Source: an uncultured Oscillospiraceae bacterium
GTDB lineage: Bacteria; Bacillota; Clostridia; Oscillospirales; Oscillospiraceae
Assembly: GCA_934597125.1 (NCBI GenBank)
Contig: CAKTQM010000052.1
Span: forward strand, 1-10,165
Direction: 5' to 3'
Length of the DNA: 10,165 bases
A model generated the notes under the pieces. It saw nothing but the letters and a program-made list of their open reading frames with translations, made no database searches and was not told the origin of the DNA. Below are positions 5,916 through 10,165 of the stretch, in pieces. Every line of letters begins with the position of its first letter. Position 1 is the stretch's first letter. Position numbers and translations under genes: made by a program.

Positions 5916-6911
5916 ATGTTTAACTTTATTTCTTTCTTCCCCCGCGCCGTCATGCAGGGTATTCCCCTGCTGTTCGGCAGCACCGGCGAAATTCTGACGG
6001 AAAAATCCGGTAACCTGAACCTTGGTATCCCCGGCATCATGTACGTGGGCGGCATCAGCGGCGTCATCGGCTCGTTCTTCTATGAGCAGGCTGTCCCCGC
6101 GGCGGAAATGAACGGCTTTCTGGCTGTCCTGATCCCCATTCTGTGCTCCCTGCTGGGCTCCCTGCTGATGGGCCTGCTGTACTGCTTCCTGACCGTCACC
6201 CTGCGTGCCAACCAGAACGTGACCGGTCTGGCCATGACCACCTTCGGCGTGGGCGTGGGCAACTTCTTCGGCGGCTCCCTCATCAAGCTGACGGGCAGCG
6301 AGGTTCCCTCCATCGCCCTGTCCAACACCAGCCTGTTCTTCAAGACGGCGCTGCCCGGCGCCAGCACCACCGGCTGGTTCGGCCAGCTGTTCCTGTCCTA
6401 TGGCTTCCTGGCCTATCTGGCTATCATCGTGGCATTGGGCGCTTCCTATTTCCTGAACCACACCCGTCCCGGCCTGCATCTGCGCGCCGTGGGTGAAAGC
6501 GCTTCCACTGCCGACGCTGCCGGTATCAACGTAACCAAGTACAAGTACCTGGCTACCTGCATCGGCTCCATGATCGCCGGCCTGGGCGGCCTGTACTACG
6601 TGATGGACTACGCCAACGGCGTGTGGTCGAACAACGCCTTTGGTGACCGCGGCTGGCTGGCGATCGCGCTGGTTATCTTCACCATCTGGCGTCCCAATGT
6701 CAGCATCCTGGCCTCCATCCTGTTCGGCGGCCTGTACATCCTGAACATCTATCTGCCCACCCCCGGCGGCCAGATGGCGGTGAAGGAGCTGTACAAGATG
6801 CTGCCCTATGTCATCACTCTGGTGGTGCTGATCGTTGTGTCCCTGCGTAAAAAGCGGGAGGATCAGCCCCCTGCGTCCCTCGGTCTCTCCTACTTCCGCG
6901 AGGAACGCTGA
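5916..6911 (+). CDS. Nucleoside ABC importer permease, second subunit
   Basis: The 331-residue membrane protein is of the same family as its upstream neighbour and resembles NupQ. It contains GNLNLGIPGIMYVGG near residues 30-45 (the family's LNLGIEG-type loop) and the coupling region GLHLRAVGESASTADAAGI, followed by a Gly-rich membrane helix IAGLGGLYYV. GDRGWLAIALVIFTIWRP and a final hydrophobic segment before a basic tail (LRKKRE) complete the fold. The start lies 3 bases after the previous stop, with AAGGAGG (5901-5907) inside the upstream gene. It should form a heterodimer with the first permease. The stop codon is followed closely by a terminator-like hairpin. Confidence 0.92.
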   Translation: MFNFISFFPRAVMQGIPLLFGSTGEILTEKSGNLNLGIPGIMYVGGISGVIGSFFYEQAVPAAEMNGFLAVLIPILCSLLGSLLMGLLYCFLTVTLRANQNVTGLAMTTFGVGVGNFFGGSLIKLTGSEVPSIALSNTSLFFKTALPGASTTGWFGQLFLSYGFLAYLAIIVALGASYFLNHTRPGLHLRAVGESASTADAAGINVTKYKYLATCIGSMIAGLGGLYYVMDYANGVWSNNAFGDRGWLAIALVIFTIWRPNVSILASILFGGLYILNIYLPTPGGQMAVKELYKMLPYVITLVVLIVVSLRKKREDQPPASLGLSYFREER

Positions 6912-6920
6912 CGCTGTATC

Positions 6921-6955
6921 AAAAGAGTGGGCCGTTTACCGGCCCGCTCTTTTTT
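6921..6955 (+). terminator. Terminator or attenuator between the importer and the deaminase gene
   Basis: The stem pairs 6921-6934 with 6940-6953 (13 Watson-Crick pairs and one G·T pair), with loop TTTAC and T6950-6955 after the core. It begins 10 bases after the permease stop and ends only 28 bases before the next start codon. No -35/-10 pair fits in that gap, so the downstream gene is probably reached by read-through, making regulated or partial termination likely. Confidence 0.88.
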
Positions 6956-6983
6956 GACTCTATTTTGAAAAGGAGACACTGTC

Positions 6984-8339
6984 ATGTCCACTCTGCTGAT
7001 CCGGAATATCGCACAGCTGGTCACCTGTGACGACAGCGACCGCCTGTCGACTAACGTGGATCTCTACTGCGAAAACGGCTTAATCCAGGCCATCGGCGAA
7101 AACCTGGCCGTCACCGCCGACGAGATCATTGACGGCAGCCACATGCTCTGCTATCCCGGCCTTGTCAACACCCACCACCATCTGTATCAGGTCTTCTCCC
7201 GCAATCTGCCCCAGGTGCAGAATATGGAGCTGTTCGACTGGCTGAAAACCCTGTATGAGATCTGGAAGAATCTGGATGAGGACGTGATCCGTCTGTCCAG
7301 CCTGACCGGCATGGGGGAGCTGATGAAACACGGCTGCACCACATGCTTTGACCACCACTACGTGTTTCCCGCCCACAGCGGCGACCTGCTGGGCGCCCAG
7401 CTGGCGGCGGCCCAGGAGCTGGGCATCCGCATGTACCTGAGCCGCGGCAGCATGGATCTGAGCGTCAAGGATGGCGGCCTGCCCCCCGACAGCGTCGTGC
7501 AGACGGTGGACGAGATCATGGCCGACTCCATCCGCTGCATCGAAAAATACCACGATCCCGCCTATGGCTCCATGCACCGGGTGGCGCTGGCGCCCTGCTC
7601 CCCCTTCTCCGTGTCGGCGGAGCTGCTGCGGCAGAGCGCCATTCTGGCGCGGCAGTACCATGTCCGCCTTCACACCCACCTGTGCGAGACAAAGGACGAG
7701 GAGCGCTTCATGCTGGAGCGGGAGGGTGTCCGCCCCCTGGCCTACATGGAGCGGCTGGGCTGGATCGGCGACGACGTCTGGTACGCCCACGGCATCCATT
7801 TCAATGATGAGGAGCTGCGCCTGCTGGCGGACACCGGCACCGGCGTGGCCCACTGTCCCATCAGCAACATGAAGCTGTCCAGCGGTATCGCCCGTATGCC
7901 GGAGATGCTGCAATTGGGCGTGCCCGTGGGTCTGGCCGTGGACGGCAGCGCCAGCAATGACGGCTCCAGCCTGATGGAGGAGCTGCGGGTGGCCTTTTTG
8001 CTGCACCGGCTCAACGCCAGCAAAGCCGCCCCCAGCGGCTACGACATCCTAAAAATGGCTACCCGCGGCAGCGCCCGCCTGCTGGGCCGCGACGACATCG
8101 GCCAGCTGGCGGTGGGCAAATGCGCCGATCTGTTCATGATCGACAGCCGCCGTCTGGAGCTGGTGGGCTCCTGCTTCGACGCCAAGTCTGTGCTGGGCAC
8201 TGTGGGCGTCCGCGGCGCGGTGGATTACACCGTGGTGCATGGCCGTGTCACCGTCCGCCAGGGACGCCTTGTCACCGTGGACGAAGGGCGCGTGGCGGAG
8301 GAAGCCAATCAAAAGTGCAAGGCGTATTTGGAACGGTAA
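6984..8339 (+). CDS. Amidohydrolase, probable 8-oxoguanine deaminase (ATZ/TRZ/SsnA superfamily)
   Basis: The 451-residue metal-dependent hydrolase has the deaminase-type TIM barrel plus a small beta domain. Ligand-type residues are visible in order: HxH at 64/66 in NTHHHLYQ, His232 and Glu235 in LHTHLCET, His269 in YAHGIHF, and Asp320 in GLAVDGSASNDGS. Product annotation in such clusters is often SsnA, but the motifs NTHHHLYQ, GCTTCFDHHYVFP and VDGSASNDGSSL match what I recall of 8-oxoguanine deaminases and AtzB; E. coli SsnA reads SHNHFYS at the first site. 8-Oxoguanine deaminase releases ammonia from 8-oxoguanine to give urate, which fits a cluster with a purine importer and urate-breakdown enzymes. 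The start is supported by AAAAGGAGA (6969-6976) about 8 bases upstream. Family placement is firm; the substrate is inferred and could be guanine or another aminopurine. Confidence 0.87.
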   Translation: MSTLLIRNIAQLVTCDDSDRLSTNVDLYCENGLIQAIGENLAVTADEIIDGSHMLCYPGLVNTHHHLYQVFSRNLPQVQNMELFDWLKTLYEIWKNLDEDVIRLSSLTGMGELMKHGCTTCFDHHYVFPAHSGDLLGAQLAAAQELGIRMYLSRGSMDLSVKDGGLPPDSVVQTVDEIMADSIRCIEKYHDPAYGSMHRVALAPCSPFSVSAELLRQSAILARQYHVRLHTHLCETKDEERFMLEREGVRPLAYMERLGWIGDDVWYAHGIHFNDEELRLLADTGTGVAHCPISNMKLSSGIARMPEMLQLGVPVGLAVDGSASNDGSSLMEELRVAFLLHRLNASKAAPSGYDILKMATRGSARLLGRDDIGQLAVGKCADLFMIDSRRLELVGSCFDAKSVLGTVGVRGAVDYTVVHGRVTVRQGRLVTVDEGRVAEEANQKCKAYLER

Positions 8340-8378
8340 ACCGGCGCGGTGTGCCGCTTCGCCTTCGCCGCATCATCT

Positions 8379-8423
8379 GCCATTGAAAAAGGGAGGGGTT
8401 CCGCCCCTTCCTTTTTCAATGGC
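8379..8423 (+). terminator. Terminator after the deaminase gene
   Basis: A 20-bp stem pairs 8379-8398 with 8404-8423 (one G·T pair) around loop TTCCG. The inner GC-rich stem GGGAGGGG with CCCCTTCC is followed by TTTTT (8412-8416), the classic intrinsic terminator shape. The complementary A run allows function from the other side. It marks the boundary between the purine region and the AbrB-ABC unit. Bases 8340-8378 hold nothing recognisable. Confidence 0.85.
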
Positions 8424-8466
8424 ATTTCCGCCCTTATGCACAGGAACGAAAACGCCCCGCACGTGC

Positions 8467-8495
8467 TTGACAAAGCTCTTTTCATGTGCTACAAT
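8467..8495 (+). promoter_or_regulatory. Consensus promoter of the AbrB-ABC operon
   Basis: A perfect -35 TTGACA (8467-8472), a 17-bp spacer and a -10 TACAAT (8490-8495) with extended TG (8487-8488) are present. Transcription should start near 8502. Such a near-ideal promoter would be strong unless repressed, which makes the palindrome just downstream and the regulator gene behind it relevant. Confidence 0.88.
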
Positions 8496-8508
8496 GCCAA
8501 CAAGTAAG

Positions 8509-8523
8509 AAAAGTTATACTTTT
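8509..8523. promoter_or_regulatory. Candidate operator palindrome in the AbrB-ABC leader
   Basis: AAAAGT-TAT-ACTTTT is a perfect 6+6 bp inverted repeat with a 3-bp centre. It lies about 7-22 bases downstream of the predicted transcription start and just before the ribosome binding site TGGAGG (8528-8533). Its AT-rich symmetric form and position suit repression by the encoded AbrB-type protein. The assignment is inference. Confidence 0.45.
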
Positions 8524-8539
8524 AATGTGGAGGCGTACC

Positions 8540-8782
8540 ATGAAAAGCAATCGACGGGATGACCGGCACTATATGAGCTCGGTGCGGGTGGGGCCCAAGG
8601 GGCAAATCGTGATCCCCAAGGAGGCGCGTGAGATGTTCGGCATCGAGCCGGGGGATATGCTGGTGCTGCTGGCGGACAAGAAGCGGGGCATCGCCCTGCA
8701 GCCGCCGGAAAAGCTGAACCTGTTCATGCGTCAGGTGTTCGAAGGGCTTCCTGACGACGGAGAGGAGGGCGAAACGGAATGA
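8540..8782 (+). CDS. AbrB/SpoVT/MazE-type DNA-binding regulator
   Basis: The 80-residue protein has one swapped-hairpin AbrB domain at about residues 13-55: VRVGPKGQIVIPKEAREMFG then IEPGDMLVLLADKKRGIAL. The GPKGQIVIPKEAR core and GI-x-PGD turn are diagnostic. The C-terminal tail after residue 55 is helical (LNLFMRQVFEGL) and ends in an acidic run. The protein would bind DNA as a dimer. I chose the ATG at 8540 because TGGAGG lies 6 bases upstream; a longer frame from 8486 would begin before the -10 box. It is the first gene of an operon with an ABC ATPase and permease (ATGA overlap with the next gene), so it probably regulates its own operon. It could instead be mistaken for an antitoxin, but no toxin gene is next to it. 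Confidence 0.9.
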   Translation: MKSNRRDDRHYMSSVRVGPKGQIVIPKEAREMFGIEPGDMLVLLADKKRGIALQPPEKLNLFMRQVFEGLPDDGEEGETE

Positions 8783-9516
8783 ACGCATTGGAGGTACGGG
8801 GCCTGTGCAAGACCTACCCCGCCTTTACCCTGAAGGACGTGTCCTTCGATGTGCCCCAGGGGGCGGTGGTGGGCTTCATCGGCCGCAACGGCGCGGGCAA
8901 ATCCACCACGCTGAAGGCAATTTTGGGGCTGGTGCATCCCGATGGCGGCGATGTGCGGTTCTTCGGCCAGGACGTGCGGCAGCACGAACGGGAATTCAAA
9001 GAGCAGATCGGCGTGGTGCTGGGAGGCATCGACTTCTATCCCAAGAAAAAGGTCAAGACCATCACCGATGTGACCCGCCGGTTTTACCGCAATTGGGACG
9101 AGGAGAAGTACCGCCACTACCTGCAGCTGTTCCGTATTGACGAGAGCAAGCGGGTGGATCAGCTGTCCAGCGGCATGAAAGTGAAGTATCTGCTGGCATT
9201 GGCGCTGAGCCACAACGCCAGACTGCTGATCCTGGATGAGCCCACCAGCGGGCTGGATCCCGTGTCCCGGGACGAGCTGGTGGAGCTGTTCCGCGCCATC
9301 GTGGCGGACGGCAGCCGCAGCATTCTGTTCTCCACCCACATTACGTCTGACTTGGAGAAGTGCGCCAGCCATATCACCTTTATCAAGGATGGCGAGATCT
9401 TTCACAGCTCTGCCGTGGCGGACTTTATGGCGGCCTATGCCGACCGCGGCGCCACGCTGGAGGATATCATTGTTTCCGTGGAGAGGAGGGGTCTGGATGA
9501 GAGCGCTATTATATAA
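8779..9516 (+). CDS. ABC-2-type exporter ATP-binding protein
   Basis: The 245-residue cytoplasmic ATPase has Walker A GRNGAGKST (35-43), signature LSSGM (129-133), Walker B LLILDEPTSGLD (149-160) and switch His 187. The SSGM signature and PTSGLDPVSRDEL are typical of ABC-2 exporter ATPases of the BcrA/YtrB/CcmA type. In the region where the Q-loop Gln is expected the sequence reads IGVVLGGIDFYP without an obvious Gln. After residue 215 there is a short C-terminal extension (ATLEDIIVSVERRG). The start overlaps the regulator's stop as ATGA, with GAGAGGAGGG (8760-8769) upstream, and the gene overlaps the permease by 20 bases, so all three proteins are translationally coupled. The substrate is unknown; related systems are linked to antimicrobial peptide resistance or cell-envelope stress. 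Confidence 0.92.
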   Translation: MNALEVRGLCKTYPAFTLKDVSFDVPQGAVVGFIGRNGAGKSTTLKAILGLVHPDGGDVRFFGQDVRQHEREFKEQIGVVLGGIDFYPKKKVKTITDVTRRFYRNWDEEKYRHYLQLFRIDESKRVDQLSSGMKVKYLLALALSHNARLLILDEPTSGLDPVSRDELVELFRAIVADGSRSILFSTHITSDLEKCASHITFIKDGEIFHSSAVADFMAAYADRGATLEDIIVSVERRGLDESAII

Positions 9517-10141
9517 GCAGCTGCGGCTGGTGTGCCACCCCATGACGCCGGTGTTCTGCCTGTTCGGCGTGATGGTGCTGATCCCCAACTACCCCTATAC
9601 CATCACCTTTTTCTATGTGATGCTGGGGCTGTTCTTCACCTTCCTGAACGTGCGGGAGCAAAAGGACATCTACTATTCCGCCATTCTGCCGGTACCCAAG
9701 CGGGACACGGTGAAAGCGGGCTGCGTGCTGGTGGCGCTGGTGGAGCTGCTGTCGCTGGTGGTGCTGGCGCCCTGCGCGCTGCTGGCAGTGCGCCTGCAGC
9801 CGGGGAAGGATAATCTGGTGGGCATGGATCCCAATTTGGCGCTGTTCGCGGCGGGCTTTCTGCTGTACGCCGTGTTCAACGCGGTATTTCTGACCGCCTT
9901 TTATCAAAACGGCTACAAGGTGGGCGTGGCCTTCGTCAAGGCGTTGATCCCCGTGACGCTGCTGATGATCGTGTGCGAGGCGCTGCCCCATTTCCCGGGG
10001 CTGACGTGGCTAGACGATTTGGACGGCGCCACCCAGCTGCGGCTGCTGCCGTATTTCGTCGCCGCCGTGCTGCTCTACGGCATCGGCACGGTGCTTACGT
10101 TCCGGAGGGCGGCGGCGCAGTATGAAAAAGTTGATCTGTGA
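9497..10141 (+). CDS. Small ABC-2-type transporter permease
   Basis: The 214-residue membrane protein has about six hydrophobic segments, at roughly residues 16-30, 34-52, 75-98, 114-135, 144-162 and 184-202. Between the second and third lies NVREQKDIYYSAILPVPKRDTVKAG, like the LPVSR-x-x-IV-x-aK motif of the ABC2_membrane_5 family of permeases paired with BcrA-like ATPases. I chose the ATG at 9497 because GGAGGGG (9484-9490) lies 6 bases upstream; the frame stays open back to 9236, but that part overlaps the ATPase gene and is Pro/Trp-rich and not membrane-like. It would form the export channel with the upstream ATPase, probably as a dimer. The cargo cannot be told from the sequence. Confidence 0.88.
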   Translation: MRALLYKQLRLVCHPMTPVFCLFGVMVLIPNYPYTITFFYVMLGLFFTFLNVREQKDIYYSAILPVPKRDTVKAGCVLVALVELLSLVVLAPCALLAVRLQPGKDNLVGMDPNLALFAAGFLLYAVFNAVFLTAFYQNGYKVGVAFVKALIPVTLLMIVCEALPHFPGLTWLDDLDGATQLRLLPYFVAAVLLYGIGTVLTFRRAAAQYEKVDL

Positions 10142-10149
10142 CAGCAACG

Positions 10150-10165
10150 ACCGGCGTGAGCCGGT
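10150..10165 (+). other. Hairpin at the window edge
   Basis: ACCGGC (10150-10155) and GCCGGT (10160-10165) form a 6-bp stem with loop GTGA, 8 bases after the permease stop. It may be the start of a terminator, but the window ends before any T run could be seen. Confidence 0.4.

Noticed and set aside
4605..6479. 624-codon open frame on the minus strand across the ATPase and permease genes
   Set aside because: The protein is Gln/Gly/His/Asp-rich, as expected for the reverse complement of GC-rich membrane protein genes. It spans three real genes with clear ribosome binding sites on the other strand. The similar long minus-strand frames at 1755-3104, 3236-4825 and 8731-9588 were rejected for the same reason.
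8540..8782. Antitoxin of a MazEF-like toxin-antitoxin pair
   Set aside because: The AbrB fold is shared with MazE, but the coupled downstream gene is an ABC ATPase, not a toxin.
9236..9496. Upstream extension of the ABC-2 permease
   Set aside because: It lies wholly within the ATPase gene, is Pro/Trp/Ser-rich without membrane character, and a good ribosome binding site precedes ATG 9497.

Overview
The window most likely comes from the chromosome of a high-GC gut Firmicute of the Oscillospiraceae type (relatives of Oscillibacter, Flavonifractor, Lawsonibacter). This is inferred from GC-rich genes with strong GCC/CTG/GGC codon bias, AT-rich intergenic gaps, classic AGGAGG ribosome binding sites, sigma-A-type promoters with 17-bp spacers, and the gene content. 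All genes supported here are on the + strand.

Region 1 (1-1376) holds the 3' end of a knotted carbamoyltransferase of the YgeW type and a complete carbamate kinase (arcC). A GC-rich palindromic repeat lies between them. Together the two enzymes could move a carbamoyl group to carbamoyl phosphate and then make ATP. This pair is typical of anaerobic purine/urate breakdown clusters.

Region 2 (1377-1772) is non-coding. It contains a near-exact second copy of the last 39 bases of arcC whose three differences are all synonymous, an inverted 13-bp copy of part of the same segment, and a palindromic repeat. A near-consensus promoter and a structured 5' leader follow, leading into the next gene.

Region 3 (1773-6911) encodes a complete BMP/Nup-type nucleoside (purine) ABC importer: a lipoprotein substrate-binding protein with its own promoter and strong terminator, then, from a second promoter, a double-domain ATPase and two membrane permeases that are tightly coupled. 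Region 4 (6984-8339) encodes an amidohydrolase that resembles 8-oxoguanine deaminase/AtzB more than SsnA. It begins only 28 bases past a strong terminator-like hairpin. The likely logic of regions 1-4 is: import purine nucleosides or bases, deaminate an oxidised purine to urate, and finish degradation with carbamoyl transfer and ATP formation.

Region 5 (8379-10165) looks like a separate unit. It has a boundary terminator, a consensus promoter, a candidate operator palindrome, an AbrB-type regulator, an ABC-2-type ATPase and a small ABC-2 permease, all translationally coupled. Its substrate cannot be read from the sequence.

No RNA genes, CRISPR arrays, transposases or recombinases were seen. 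The most unusual observation is the duplicated arcC 3' end, which has the form of an integration or recombination scar.
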